Source of the DNA: Blasia pusilla
Lineage: Eukaryota > Marchantiophyta > Marchantiopsida > Blasiales
NCBI GenBank assembly: GCA_050084515.1
Contig: CM114272.1
Location: 45,756,001-45,820,000 of the forward strand
DNA: 64,000 nt
Reading direction: 5' to 3'
The notes under the pieces are model-generated. The model made no database searches, had not been told where the DNA came from, and saw only the letters and a list, made by a program, of their open reading frames with translations. Shown in pieces: positions 1-11,029 of this stretch. Position 1 is the stretch's first letter. Every line of letters starts with the position of its first letter. The position numbers were made by a program, and so were the translations under genes.

Positions 1-470
1 GCCCTCAAAGAAAACGTCGTTCTTTGAGTTGAGCCTGCTATGCGTTGGGAGTTAGCCTTGGTAGTGAGTAGAGCTCTTGGCTATGGTGTTTCCCGCAAGC
101 TTCGACCTAGATTCTCCCATCGTGGAGTGGGTTTGGCTCGATTGTATGTGATTGTAAACGTGTTTTATGACAGTAGGTCTTTCACGGATTTCAGTTGTGG
201 TACACTTGTGTTTGTGGATACTCTCGTCTATGTTATCTATGTATGTGAGTATGGTATGTCAGCGATGTATGTTGTATGATGATGTGGATTCGCACGACAC
301 CATTGATTGTACGCTATCTGATAGATTATTGAAGGAGAGAAGATCTAGAGTGACTGTTGTGAAGTGGACAAGTCATTTGGCCATCCATATTTCCTAAGGA
401 GTGAAGGTATTATTCAAAGGGATTTTCTTTTTGTGTGAAGGATGAATCCACATGGCCAGCCAACACCTAA
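1..470. other. No recognisable gene
   Basis: Short open frames occur here (for example 40-279 and 167-397), but none resembles a known family and they overlap one another. I see no repeat or RNA gene. It may be the tail of an element or gene lying to the left of the window. Confidence 0.4.
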
Positions 471-518
471 TCTAGGTATTGAACTCCACGAGTACTTACG
501 TGGAGTTCAATACCTAGA
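471..518. repeat. Perfect 20-bp hairpin with 8-nt loop
   Basis: The arm at 471-490 is the exact reverse complement of 499-518, and the loop 491-498 is AGTACTTA. The palindrome lies just before an A/T-rich run (aataaataaa). It could be a foldback remnant, the tip of a small inverted-repeat transposon, or a transcription-ending structure. No function is shown by the sequence. Confidence 0.85.
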
Positions 519-532
519 TAAATAAATAAAGA

Positions 533-1075
533 GTGCGCACGCTAGTCCAACACATCCAACGTCTCCCTACAGAGGTGCAAGTCATGATATGCATCTTACA
601 TGCACGCCACTATTGGTATTGGAGTTGGCACAAACGAGTAGAGAATTGGCGCTTTCATACAAAGCCGCGATATCTATATGTTACCTTCTCTGATTCTGCA
701 TGTAGGCATGAGGATTGCTATTCCATCATTCTGTGGTTGATGATGGGTGTTGCAGACATCATTACCGTTCATCTTTGCCATGATTCAGATGGCATAGTTC
801 TTGGTGAGGATTCCTCACCAAGCCTGAGGAAGGCATTGGCTCTTATCCATGTTGCTATTTCCTATTCTGGAAAAGCATGTAGTGTCAGATTTGAGTACTC
901 ATCTGTGAGGATGGGGAGACTACCTAGCGAGAGGATATGCATGGCGACATGCTTTTGTAGGGAGAACCTGAGTGGTAGACTTTGCCCTTGTTGTGCTCAT
1001 TTTTTTGTGGCCCTATTTGGTGGCGTTGGAGTAGAGCACCTTGGTAGGTCTGCTTGTTTGAAGCCAATTTTGTGA
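533..1075 (+). CDS. Hypothetical open frame, 180 codons, unrecognised
   Basis: This is an open frame that starts at a GTG; the first ATG in frame lies about 17 codons in. The protein is rich in Cys, His and Trp, with clusters such as CFCRENLSGRLCPCCAHFF near the C-terminus that might bind metal. I recognise no family. Without an upstream ATG or visible promoter it may be a chance frame or the remains of a transposon gene. Confidence 0.15.
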   Translation: MRTLVQHIQRLPTEVQVMICILHARHYWYWSWHKRVENWRFHTKPRYLYVTFSDSACRHEDCYSIILWLMMGVADIITVHLCHDSDGIVLGEDSSPSLRKALALIHVAISYSGKACSVRFEYSSVRMGRLPSERICMATCFCRENLSGRLCPCCAHFFVALFGGVGVEHLGRSACLKPIL

Positions 1076-2150
1076 TTTGAAGTGGGACTTGACACTGGTA
1101 AGAGTATTTAGGCCAACCAAGAGTTTTTGAATTTTGCATATAGGTTTTTTGTTGAAGAATTATGAGTGAGCTAGACCATATAGTTAACATAAGGTTGGAA
1201 TTTTGGACCTCTGAGGTCTTTTCTAAACTAGGTTTTTTCATACTAGTGAGGCTATGATCTTTAATATAACATTTTTCAAATAATTGAAAAGAATTTCTAA
1301 CCTACATGATTAATTTAATGGGTATGAATGCATGTACAAATTTTAGTTGTTCAATGTTATAGTGGGTCAAGTCTATTGTCATGTTAAAAATGGTGGATTT
1401 CATGGAGCAATAATATTAACAATGTACAAATAGCATGCCATCGCATCATTTCACATGGTGTAGATATTAATCAAAGGGTGTAAGAGCCAAAGTAGTTTAA
1501 TAACATACATTCATATCCATTAAAAAGATAGTGTGAACCTTTAGAAATATAATTTAAAAAAATACCATTTTGCATTTTTCATGATACCCATTGTTGATCA
1601 ACCTAAAACGCATAAGCAAGGAAAAAAAAATAATCACCACTCATTCCATTTGACCTTTCATAGGTTCAGATAGAACCCTTTCTTTACATGAGATGAATTA
1701 TATTATACCAATGAATTAAGACTGTTCATATTTTACAAAGATAAATAGAATCCTACATTGTTTGTATGCTGACATCGATTTATGCTGGTTCACAACTACG
1801 TGAGATCTTAAGAAGCAACTATAGTGGGTAGGATCAATAATATGAGAATAACAATCAATGTGTGCCTTTTTATGTTATGAAGGTGGGATATGTGAGCCAG
1901 GTGTTTGCGTTCAGCCTATATCAGATAGGTAAAACAGATTGAGGGGAGGCTTGATTCTCAAAAGAAGAGAGAATCTTGATATAAGAAGGTATGCTTATAT
2001 TTACACGGCAGTTGCTGATTTTCAATGAAATAATCATGTAACAAGAATCAGAGTACTATGTATACTTATGTTAGGGTCTGATCTAAAAATTTAATATCCA
2101 ACGTAGGTTTGTTTCATTTATTTATTTTTGCTCTTATTAACTTGATGTAG
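1076..2150. other. A/T-rich stretch without recognised features
   Basis: The sequence is A/T-rich with many short poly-A runs and no long frame that resembles a protein family. If the CACTA element at 2156-7881 is complete, its 5' terminus and subterminal region should lie here. I could not find a CACTA terminus or the ATGAC/GTCAT-type repeats that mark its other end. Confidence 0.4.
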
Positions 2151-2155
2151 GGGCC

Positions 2156-3703
2156 ATGATACCACAAAGAACTACTTGCGCACAAATGGATATTAGCCAT
2201 CCTGATAGAATCCATGCTCACGACTACAAGTTATGGCAAAAGGAATGTGCGAAGTGTCGTACATTGGGAAGGAAGAGGGCTCGATGCCCTTGTACTGAGT
2301 GTAAGGGTGGGACTTCCTTGGGATTGGGCAAGGTGGAAGAGCATTTGAGGAAAAATGGGAGATCTCATCTATGTAGAGTCCCAAAAAGTAGGGAAGAAGG
2401 GGACTCATCAGACGAGGAGTGGTTGGCACATGAAGAGAGCAACAAGAAGGAGCAACGTGAACATATCATAAAATTGGAGCAGGCTCCTACTTTCTCTCAA
2501 CATGAAAATCCCAATTTGGATGTTGACATTGATGTTCCTCAAATGCTCCATGATATATTCAGAGAGTATAATCAGATCCATGACGAGGATGGGATCATTG
2601 AAGAGGAAAGGGTTGAGAATCTTAATCCTAATGCCACATCTGATTCCAGTATGAAGTCTAATTTACATGACGTGACATCAGCATGCAAGCCTCTCTTCAC
2701 CGGAGCTAAGATATCCTTACTTGCTTTTGTCATGCTCATTTTCAATATTGGTGCTACCCAGAGCGTTCCCAACATTGCAATTGATGAGATTTTGAAACTT
2801 TTACGTAAGATGGTACTCCCATTTGATAATCTTGTGCCGCCATCATACTATGCAGCAAATAAACTTATCAAGAAGCTTGATATGAGCTACAACTCTATCC
2901 ATGCATGTGCTAGAGGGTGTGTTCTCTTTTGTGGGGACTTGGAAGAGAAAGATACATGCCCAAAGTATGGGAATTCTCGGTTTAAGCAAGTAGGAAGGTC
3001 TTTGGTACCAAACAAGGTCTTAAGACACTTCCCTATTATCCCTAGGATGCATCGTATGTGTAGATGCATGGCTTTGTCAGAGTTATTGACTTGGTCTTTT
3101 GATAACAAAAGCAAAGATGGAATGGTTAGACATGCAAGAGACAACAAGGCTTGGGATCATATCGATTGTTTGTATCCTGATTTTGCAATGGAGAGTAGAA
3201 ATTGTAGGTTTGGTTTAGCACTTGATGGTGTGAATCCATATTCCGATAAGGCCAATTCATGGTCGACATGGCCAATCCTATTAGTGAACTATAACCTTCC
3301 ACCTTGGCTTCAAACAAAGAATTTCTTTGTCATGTTGGCTTTAATCATTCCTGGTAAGGAGAGTGTGAATGGAGAGAATATCAACATATACATAGCTCCC
3401 TTAGTGGATGAGTTTAAGGAGTTGTGGAATGGGGTAGATTTCATTGATGTCTGAAGACCTTTGGGAGAGATGGAGTTCAAGTTTAGAGCCATGATCTTGT
3501 GGATTATAAATGATTATCCAGGATATGGCACAATCTCAGGGCAAAGCCATGGTGGAAAACTTGCATGTACAAAATATGGACCTTATGTGGATTCACACTT
3601 CTGTAAGCAATGCCGGAAGCCTATTTTTGGTTGTCATCATAGACACCTTCCATTAGATCATGCTTGGAGAGAAGAGCTTATGGCTCCCAATTCAATGGCT
3701 TAG
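2156..3703 (+). pseudogene. CACTA tnp2 transposase, N-terminal and catalytic part
   Basis: The frame runs 432 codons from ATG 2156, meets one TGA at 3452-3454, then continues in the same frame to 3703. Residues about 20-75 (DYKLWQKECAKC, then RCPCTEC, then VEEHLRKNGRSHLC) match the plant transposase-associated domain, a Cys-rich zinc-binding module. From about residue 205 the protein follows Transposase_21: SYYAANKLI, IHACARGCVLF, KVLRHFPIIPR, RFGLALDGVNPY, STWPILLVNYNLPPWL. Beyond the stop comes LWIINDYPGYGTISG, still tnp2-like. The TGA is one base from CGA. This is a recently decayed transposase acting on the element's own ends. Confidence 0.85.
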
Positions 3704-4101
3704 GGGAATCTAGAGTAGCACCTCATAGGGTTACAACTGATGACATTCTAAGATGGGCCAAGGAAAAAAAATATATGAGGAGCATGGGAGATAAGATGAT
3801 GCTCCTAATGATCCTTACAAGAGAACAAGGATGAAGAGGCGAAGTCTATTGTTTGATTTTCCATATTGGAGAGTATCCACTTGATCCATTTATATTTGCA
3901 AAAGTTCATATTGTGAAGTTTAGTTCTCATGCTGGAATCTATTTTTCCTTAACACAAGATTAGAATCTTCTTATTCAACATACATTAGATGTTATGCACG
4001 TGGAAAAAAACATATGTGAGAACATGGTGAAGACTCTGCTTGGTATGAAGGATATAGTGAAGTGTAGAAGAGATATGGAAGCTCGTGGAATTTGACCTCA
4101 C
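3704..4101 (+). pseudogene. Decayed middle of the CACTA transposase gene
   Basis: All frames carry several stops. Fragments such as RRSLLFDFPYWRV between the tnp2 part and the DUF4218-like part read like the usual linking region of plant tnp2 proteins, so I treat it as disrupted coding sequence rather than an intron. Confidence 0.5.
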
Positions 4102-4788
4102 TTGTGGTTACAACCACATCCAAGTAGGGCTCAAGGACTAGTGAAAGCTCAATGTGATTATGTTTTATCACTTCAAGACTTGAGCATATTCTTGTCTAGG
4201 ATTGAGTCTTTGAAAGTGCCGACACGGTATAGTGGGGAGTTAAGGAAACATGTGGTGAAAGGAAAATTGGGAAACATGAAGTCTCATGATTATCATGTGC
4301 TCATTCACCAAATCCTTCCTTTTGCCCTTCGCGGACTTATGAAGGAGTCAGTCCGCTCTACTGTCATGCGTTTGAGCAAGATATTTAGGTCATTATGTTG
4401 TAAAGTGTATGATGCTACATCTTATGAACAGTTGCATCAAGATGCAGCCATAATCCTATGTCTCTTAGAGATGCATTTTCCACCATCCTTTTTTGATGTG
4501 ATGACACATCTCTTAATCCATATAATCAAAGAATTGAATATATGTGGGCCATTAGCTTGCCGATGGATGTATCTAATGGAAAGATACATGGGTACTTTGA
4601 AAAAATATGTGAGATCTAAAGCTTGTCATGAAGGATGCATGTCTGAGGGGTATGTCAAAGATGAAGCATTGGGATTTGTGACTGAGTATATGAAAATATT
4701 TGAGCATGTGAGGACCAATATTTGGGATGACGGTGAAGAAGAAGGAGTTGGAGGTGAGGAGTTGGAAGGTGTAGGACAGAAAGTTTGA
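4102..4788 (+). pseudogene. CACTA transposase C-terminal part (DUF4218-like)
   Basis: A 228-codon frame carries the plant tnp2-associated DUF4218 pattern in order: LGNMKSHDYHVLIHQILPFA near residue 55, then ALRGLMKESVRSTVMRLSKIF, then LLEMHFPPSFFDVMTHLLIH, then CGPLACRWMYLMERYMGTLK and YVRSKACHEGCMSEGYV. It closes with an acidic run (DDGEEEGVGGEE). It lacks its own natural start and was evidently continuous with the tnp2 frame before decay. The function of DUF4218 is not established. Confidence 0.8.
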
Positions 4789-5164
4789 TTATCTCGAGAG
4801 ATGTTACTCTTGGCACACCATTATGTCTTACATAATACCGAGGCCATGGTTGTATGGCACAGGTACATTTTCAATCACTCACCTCGTTCTCCAAGTATAA
4901 TCAACTTTTATCCTAAATCCTCCTATTTTTTCTAATCTTCAAGGCCACCCTATTTATTGGTGATGTTATTTTCTTCCTTCCAAGAAATATGAAAGGGAGA
5001 GGGTATCAATTCCTTTCCAAGAGTGGATTCGACTAGCCATCCCTCAAGATGCTAAGGAGAATGATGGGAAGGTGGATGAAGAGGCATTGGCCTTGTCAAC
5101 CCCTCCACAACCCAAAGTAAATCATATAAGTCTATGAAGGCTTATGGAAATCACTTCATAGTAG
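4789..5164 (+). other. CACTA interior downstream of the transposase
   Basis: No intact gene is seen. A short frame near 4985-5110 (RERVSIPFQEWIRLAIPQDA) could be another exon-like remnant of the element's coding region. The rest is A/T-rich. Confidence 0.35.
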
Positions 5165-5430
5165 AGGGTGTCATGCGCATACACATCGCTATACAACATA
5201 CATCGCTGTCACCGAGCACACACACAAACATGCACGATACCATGCTAACTCATGGTATCCAAACAACGAGACAAGAAGTACTAAAATATCTCCAATAAAA
5301 TAAGATCTAATCTAAAAGACATGTGAGAGTGCACACTACACCATAGTTCCCATATGTGTGCACTCTCACATGTCTCTCTCAATGTCAAACCAAACCCACT
5401 CCCCTAATGAGAGGCTTGGGTTACACACAC
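5165..5430 (-). repeat. Fragment of the retroelement terminal/leader repeat family
   Basis: On the minus strand this reads GGAGATATTTTAGTACTTC, then a GT-rich stretch, ending TGTGTATGCGCA at 5165-5180. The same module recurs at 19381, 20183 and 59825. The segment 5376-5425 matches the TTTGGTTTGACAT...CTCATTAG part of the leader at 9640-9660. It is inserted within the CACTA element. A 20-bp perfect hairpin (arms 5317-5336 and 5356-5375) lies in its middle. Confidence 0.65.
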
Positions 5431-5514
5431 ATGACAGAAAATTATACAAGAGAACAATGAAGAAAGGCTCCGCCGCCTTTCTTCATTGTTCTCTTGTATA
5501 ATTTTCTGTCATGT
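5429..5514. repeat. Perfect 40-bp hairpin, 6-nt loop
   Basis: The arm 5429-5468 is the exact reverse complement of 5475-5514, with loop TCCGCC. The loop and its flanks (GGCTCCGCCGCC) resemble GCTCCGCCGCCTC of the retroelement leader repeat, while the outer arms do not. The perfect match of 40 bp in otherwise decayed DNA points to a recent fold-back duplication event. Confidence 0.9.
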
Positions 5515-5546
5515 TATTAGAAACTTGACACTCTACTCTTAAAGTT

Positions 5547-6230
5547 GTGATGGCAGGTCCCTCTGAGGTTCAGATAGAGCATGTGAAAGATCAGGTTGAT
5601 ATTGCAACGACTAAAAAGGAGGTGTCAAGGGAGTTGGATAAGCATGTAGGTGTAGTTCAAGCTGGTATGTGTATAAAAATTCTCATACTACTTGTTAATC
5701 TCTTCCATCCATCATTGGAGATTGTATGCATGGGACATGGTACAACCTTCCTTGAATATATTTTGCAACTATCATCCTATATGTATTTCAATTCAGAAAA
5801 GTAGTTTGTAATGTAATGGATTTCCATTCTTGGTGCTACATGGAATTCTAGAAGAGCAAGATACCTCTCAAAAAAAGAAAATATGTTTAACTAAAGGGAC
5901 GACCAACATCCTTCCAACTGCAAGTAGTGAACAAGAGAGCAATGTGAAGTTTGGGAGCACCAAGAAGAACAATGGAAAGGTAAATAGCATTTGATATATA
6001 TTCTAAACTCTTTGATCTTCCATAAACATCAAGTCCTCACTTGTAGGTATGTGTAGTATTCTGATCTTGCATTATAAATGATCAATAACTGACTTTTTAT
6101 GTCAGGTGGGATATGTAAAGTTTTCAAGATCTCTACCTTCTAAGGGTTGGTCTTTTACGAAGGTAAAAAATAGTTGGTATTTACTTGTCAATCTATGATC
6201 TATTTGCTTTTTTTTGCTAAGATGACTCGC
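5547..6230 (+). other. CACTA interior, no intact gene
   Basis: An open frame at 5547-5804 (85 codons) matches no family. Around 6110-6165 a short reading frame (KFSRSLPSKGWSFTK) leads to the C-terminal domain that follows and may be its upstream exon. The rest appears to be non-coding remnant. Confidence 0.35.
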
Positions 6231-6239
6231 TTTCCGGGG

Positions 6240-6529
6240 TTTTTTGCAGCTTCGGGTGGGAGATGAGATTCAACTCACCAAACCTAAGCTCAGCAAGACC
6301 ATTTTGGGTAATGGTGTGGTGACAGGCTTGAGTGGATGTGAGAAATCCCATGGGAGTTAAATCCCCCCCCGGATTGGTGCGAGTAGACTTGAAGTTTGTT
6401 CAGTTGGCTTATCTGGATCATAAACTATGGCAAGAAAATGAGGCAAACATGCCGCCCCAATACACCTTAGGTGATGCTATTGGGAGCAGTATGCTTTGGG
6501 CTGAAGTGAACTTGAAGAAAGTTGTATGA
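6240..6529 (+). pseudogene. C-terminal domain typical of plant CACTA elements
   Basis: Two frames joined by a frameshift near the C run at 6363-6370 read LRVGDEIQLTKPKLSKTILG, then NGVVTGLSG, and further on YTLGDAIGSSMLWAEVNLKK. This follows the pattern of the domain usually attached to plant CACTA proteins (a beta-rich 'VAKGVV...DP...LG...WCEV...DAIG..IAWP' pattern, DUF8039 in my recollection). Function unknown. It supports the element assignment and lies about 1.35 kb before the 3' terminus. Confidence 0.5.
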
Positions 6530-7090
6530 TAGATATCTTGGTTCATTCTAAACCCAACTTCTATTGTTGATATTTACTGTGTGTCTCTTTTCTGGACATT
6601 CCATTTTGAAAGCGCTTTACTCTTTAGATCAGTTGGTTACAATAATGAAAATGGTTTATGCTTGCATGTCTATCTGGTTTGTGCTTGCTCTTTCTCTCTG
6701 GTTGGTGCTTGCGCTTTCTTTCTTCCACTTTTTATCTGATCTATTGGTTTTGTTCCTACTGTTGCAACTTCTCTTCATGATTGATGTTTCACAAGCAATT
6801 TTGAAGGGGATTAACCTTTTCAAAGGGCTAAACTATGAAAACAAAAGCTTACTGATGCATGTTCGAGATTGCAGTGTTATGTTAGCATTTTCTCAATGTT
6901 TCATATTAGACTTATTCATGCTACATGCTACAACATTATTTATTATAGCTCACTCTAAATTACTGTAAGACTAGCTTGTTAGTGGGACAAATCCTATCTT
7001 CTAATCTTAAAAAAAACTCGCTACCATTCAAACATACTATAAAAAAAACTTTATTTAACACAAAAGCTCAAAACACCATTAACAAGAATC
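6530..7090 (+). other. CACTA 3' non-coding part
   Basis: A hydrophobic frame at 6564-6968 is rich in Leu, Phe and Ser because of a CTT/TTG-rich base composition. It has no family resemblance and I do not call it a gene. Confidence 0.4.
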
Positions 7091-7863
7091 ATCTAAAGCA
7101 ATTGTAGTCATTTAAGTGCAACAACTCCATCAATATGACTTGTCCATATTTTATGACTAATGTCAATCAGTCATTTAAGTATTACAAACTCATCTTTATG
7201 ACTTGGTCATATTTTATGACTCGTATATACAGTCATTTATCCATACCAAACTCATCAATATGACTTGGTCATACTCTATGGCTCATCCACATTTAGTCAT
7301 TTAGACAAATTAGAGTGATCACTATGACTCGGTATAAAATTTTTCCCCAATAATCTCCAATCATCAAGACAACTTAAGGTGATCAATATTACTCACTATA
7401 AACTTTTGATTCAATAATCTCAAGTAATTTTGACAATTTAAATTGATCAATATGAGTGAATTGTATGGTATGACTCAATCATATCCAGTTATTTAATAAA
7501 GTCACAATGATCAATATGACTAAGTCATGGTTCATGACTCAATCACATACATGAGTCAATTTATGAATATGACTTAGTCATAAAACTTTATAACCACGTA
7601 TCCATACATACCTCGTTCACTTTATGTAGTTACCACGTCACATGATGACATGGCAATCATACTATATGACTATGGTTTCACACGTGCAAGGGCTTGATGA
7701 CGTATTAGTCATATAACAAAATGACTCCATGAGTCATCTCTAAATGACTTTAGTCATGATATGGTACATGACTAGGCTTTTGTGACTCCATGAGTCATCA
7801 CTCATGGCCAGTCATTTATGGTTATATATAACTAAAATGAGTCATATGAGCCAGTTATTAAAA
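7091..7863 (+). repeat. Subterminal repeat array of the CACTA element
   Basis: ATGACT, AGTCAT and close variants (for example ATGACTTGGTCATA, ATGACTCAATCAT) occur dozens of times in both orientations at 20-40 bp spacing. Direct and inverted short repeats near the ends are the known binding sites of CACTA TnpA-type proteins. The block ends 18 bp before the element terminus. Confidence 0.8.
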
Positions 7864-7881
7864 CCATGATTTTTTCTAGTG
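7864..7881 (-). repeat. 3' terminal inverted repeat of CACTA element
   Basis: Read on the minus strand the end is CACTAGAAAAAATCATGG, with the diagnostic CACTA start. A 3-bp target duplication is expected; the outside triplet here is TTC. Confidence 0.75.
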
Positions 7882-9228
7882 TTCCTTGCTAAGACTCAAT
7901 TGACATCATCTATACTATTAAGGATTTCACACAAAATCTGATCATGCCGAAAGAGATTTGAGATTACTAGCGGGTGGTGGTTCCCTAAAGTCAACCATGG
8001 AGGATAAAACCTCCTTGGAAACCATTAGGGAAATGACTACGGTAATTAAATCTTTGGATTTTAGCATCTGGGGGAGTTTGAGGTGACATTCATTTTCAAT
8101 CTTATCTTAATGGAAACCATGAGAGTCTTCATTCCGCTTTGACTACCTTCTATCAATTGTATTATGAAGTGTAAGGGTTTTTCCCTTGCATCCCTCTTGC
8201 ACACGAGAGGTGCAAAAGTTATTGTAATGCTACCAGTTCAAGAGTTGAAATGAAAGGATTATGCCCTTACATGTTGTTTTTCATTTTCTCTTACAACCTT
8301 GCATCGCATTTATAGTTTGTGTATCCTTGGATTCTTATCAAAGAAATGTCTGATGGAGACTCTGCCCACATCTGGAAGAATCATGCTGCGTTTTGAACGA
8401 CACGAGGTCATGCTTTTGTGACCTGCTTATGGGAACACTCACTTCAAAATTATTAGCATCAGACTAGGGTGTGTAGAATTTCTAAACGCAGCCAGTTACT
8501 ACTTTGGTTTGGGCCTGTGGACCTATAAGAATGACGATAGTCTGGCCAGAATGGAGGCTGCAATTTCACAGCACTTACAAGAGAGAAATCTTCCCTTGGT
8601 TGTGTTCATTTCGGCGTGCGCAAATGACATTCCGTGTGAAGGTCGAGCGGCTCCATTCAAACTGTTGAACTATTTTGACGAGTCGTGTAGACGTTCGCTA
8701 GATTTGGAAATTTTTATTTTTTTTGACGTGGTTGGAAATGAGAACCACCACGATAGCGTAGAGCATTTGTGAAGGTGCCAAAATGGAAGGCATCAAAAGA
8801 TAGTTTTCTAATGACAGTGTTGACACACTATCTCGAACTTTTGCGGCTCAACATATCCAATGGCCACTTCCAGACTCCGTGGGAGTTCATCAAATAGTGG
8901 GATTTGCCCTCTTACTCTAGGAAGATAATGTGAATATTTATTCACTATGAATCAGTCTTAACCAGTCTTTCACTTGTAAATTTGGGATTGTTCCTAGTAG
9001 TGAAATGTTTTGCGCAGCTTGGTGAGTATTGACACTACTATGAACTAAAAGAGCATGTTGCGAGTCAAAATGTTGGACTCTGACCTTCAAGGAAGAAGGT
9101 AAGCACTAACACTATGATATTTCAACGAATGAATATTTCGTGTTGGAACTTAAGTTTTGATTCCCTCTTTGAGAGGCTAATGCCTTGCCTTGGTTGGTGG
9201 ATAAGTGAAATCCCTTTGTCACGTCTTT
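7882..9228. other. Unrecognised sequence between elements
   Basis: An open frame at 8509-8772 (87 codons, starts MGLWTYKNDD) has no recognisable domain. Its preceding region 8320-8500 is unlike its neighbours. No RNA gene or repeat is visible. The 5' end of the gypsy element at 9229 is not bounded by a clear LTR, so part of 9060-9228 may belong to it. Confidence 0.3.
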
Positions 9229-9720
9229 TAGGATAGATCGGTAAGATCTAGTAGATCGCCTTTGTGAGTAGTGGAGGACATGCTGAGTAGGTTGAGGATG
9301 ACCTGCTGAGGCTCCGGGAAACTTGAGAGAGCAGGTTTTCCCTTCGTTTCGGCTCATTTGGAGCCATATTGAGGAACTTACTATTTTAGGTAAGTACCAT
9401 TTTGAGTATATGATTGACTTTCTATTTTTGGTAATTGGCCCTTGACCTCCTACATCAGGTCAAGAGCCAAGGAGGTGACTTGGGAGAATAGGTTATCATG
9501 GAGAGAGCTTGGGAGAGGGGAGGGGTATACCTCAAGGAGAGAGAGCTTGAGAGCTCATTCTCTCTTTGTTGAACCTCTTGGCATGAGGCAGCGGAGTTAT
9601 GGTCCATTGTCTTGTGAGTGTAACCCAAACCTCTCATTAGGAGAATGGGTTTGGTTTGACATGAGAGAGAGTGCACACCTTTGAGAGCTATGGTGTGAGA
9701 TGGTGTAGAGAGAGATTGGA
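9229..9720 (+). repeat. Leader/terminal repeat of the gypsy family, 5' copy
   Basis: It runs from AGGATAGATCGGTAAGATCT to GTGTAGAGAGAGATTGG and matches 19524-19945 (+) and about 60460-59950 (-) along its whole length. The shared landmarks are CCCTTCGTTTCGGCT, GGTCAAGAGC, GAGGTGACTTG, TGAACCTCTTGGCATGAGG and GGTTTGGTTTGACATG. It lies between the unknown 5' end and gag, so it is either part of a long LTR or an internal untranslated leader. The other copies favour a leader placed just after a short LTR and primer site. Confidence 0.7.
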
Positions 9721-11029
9721 TCTTACTTTACAAAGAGAGGACCGTGTTCCCCATTCAGCGGCTCATGGGAGTGCTCACCGGAGCAAGAGTTGCTTTGATT
9801 GTTCTTTGCATTTGCCGATTTTTTTTGTGGAAGAGTGGCGCAAGGAAGCACTGCCCAATTTTTGATAGGGATTGATTATGGGGGCGGGTTGCCCCATGCC
9901 GGTGCTCTCGAGAACACCATGTAGCTTGATTTGTATTTTTACAGGTTTTACATTTTGGTTGGGAGAAATTAGCGCGGAAGCGCTGCCAAATTTTGTGTAG
10001 GAGAAAGAGACATTGGGCTTACAACAGTCCCCGTCAGTTTTTATTGGAATGTCTAATTCCAAATATTTTTTAATGCCGTTGTAGATCGTGAAACTGTGCA
10101 CATTGTGCAACAAACGGTGCGGAGGAGTTGCGAGTAAAAAGTTATGGTCAATCTTGCAAAACTGCCATTGCTAGGCAATTTTTAGGGTTAAATTGTTCAA
10201 ACCCTAAACCAGCCGCCACGCCGGCGGCGGCCGTCGCCGTCACCATCATAGTCACTGGTCAACGGTCAACCGTCACCATCAATGGTCCATTGTCACCATC
10301 AACGGTCAACCATCACCGTCAACGGTCCACCTTCCACTGGCCACCGTCGGCCGTTGCTGTTGCCCAACGTTGCTCAGAGCCGCATTCGGCCGTTGTCCAC
10401 CCTTTGGTTGCCATTTCCGCCATTACGGAGTGGAGGGTCTTCCACGACGTTTTTTGATTCTCTAACTTGCGTCGCCACCACGAACTTTGTTTTGGCCGCC
10501 ACCGTCATCGAAGTTTCGTCATCAACCAGGGATAGCAGATGACCTCCGGTTATGGTGTTTGAGTTTTGATTTCATGCTGCTATGTTGTGATTGGTAGCTT
10601 CTCGAAGACAATCGAGTACCGTGCCGTGACGACTGTAGCCACAACCCGCCACCCATTGCCACGCCGTGTTGCTCGTGGCTGCACCGCACTATCTCGATCG
10701 CGGAGTCCCACCATCATTGTGGAGCAGAGTGTGGGTTTATTGTTGATTGAGGAGGGTATGCTGCCAAGTGCCACATCCCACCATCGAGGGCCGTGTTGTT
10801 TGTAGCCGTTTCGTGCCGCCTGCAATGCCGCACCGTTTCGCTGGAACCGCACTGTCTATCGAGGAGTTTTGAGCATCGTCAGTATGGGAGGAGTATGACT
10901 TGTTGATTGGAGGAGTTGTCTCCACGACCGAGTTGGGGTTGAGATCGAGTGCCGCATGTTTGGGATGAGTGATTGAGGGATTACTCGCGAGGTTGAGAGT
11001 GATCGAGTGAGAGGGGCACGAGGGTCATC
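9721..11029 (+). other. Untranslated 5' region of the gypsy element
   Basis: No intact gene. The stretch 10230-10340 is a degenerate tandem array of ACCGTCAACGGTC-like units. The sequence is rich in CCGCC and CACC triplets and several overlapping frames are open only for that reason. AAACCCTAAACC occurs near 10199. Confidence 0.45.

Larger units (their letters stand above)
2100..7881 (+). mobile_element. CACTA (EnSpm) DNA transposon, degenerate, 3' end defined
   Basis: The coding core matches plant CACTA elements in order: transposase-associated N-terminal domain, tnp2 transposase (Transposase_21), DUF4218-like region, then a C-terminal domain of the kind found on these elements. The 3' end reads CTAGTG at 7876-7881, so the complement starts CACTAGAAAAAATCATGG, the hallmark CACTA terminus. 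Before it lies a dense block of ATGACT/AGTCAT repeats, as expected for transposase-binding subterminal repeats. The 5' terminus was not located, so the left boundary is a guess. The element is broken by stops, frameshifts and a foldback insertion at 5165-5514. Confidence 0.75.

Noticed and set aside
6564-6968. 134-codon hydrophobic frame resembling a membrane protein
   Set aside because: It arises from CTT/TTG-rich DNA in the CACTA non-coding part and has no family match.
7091-7863. CRISPR-like array
   Set aside because: Units are short, in both orientations and irregularly spaced, and end at a transposon terminus in a plant genome.
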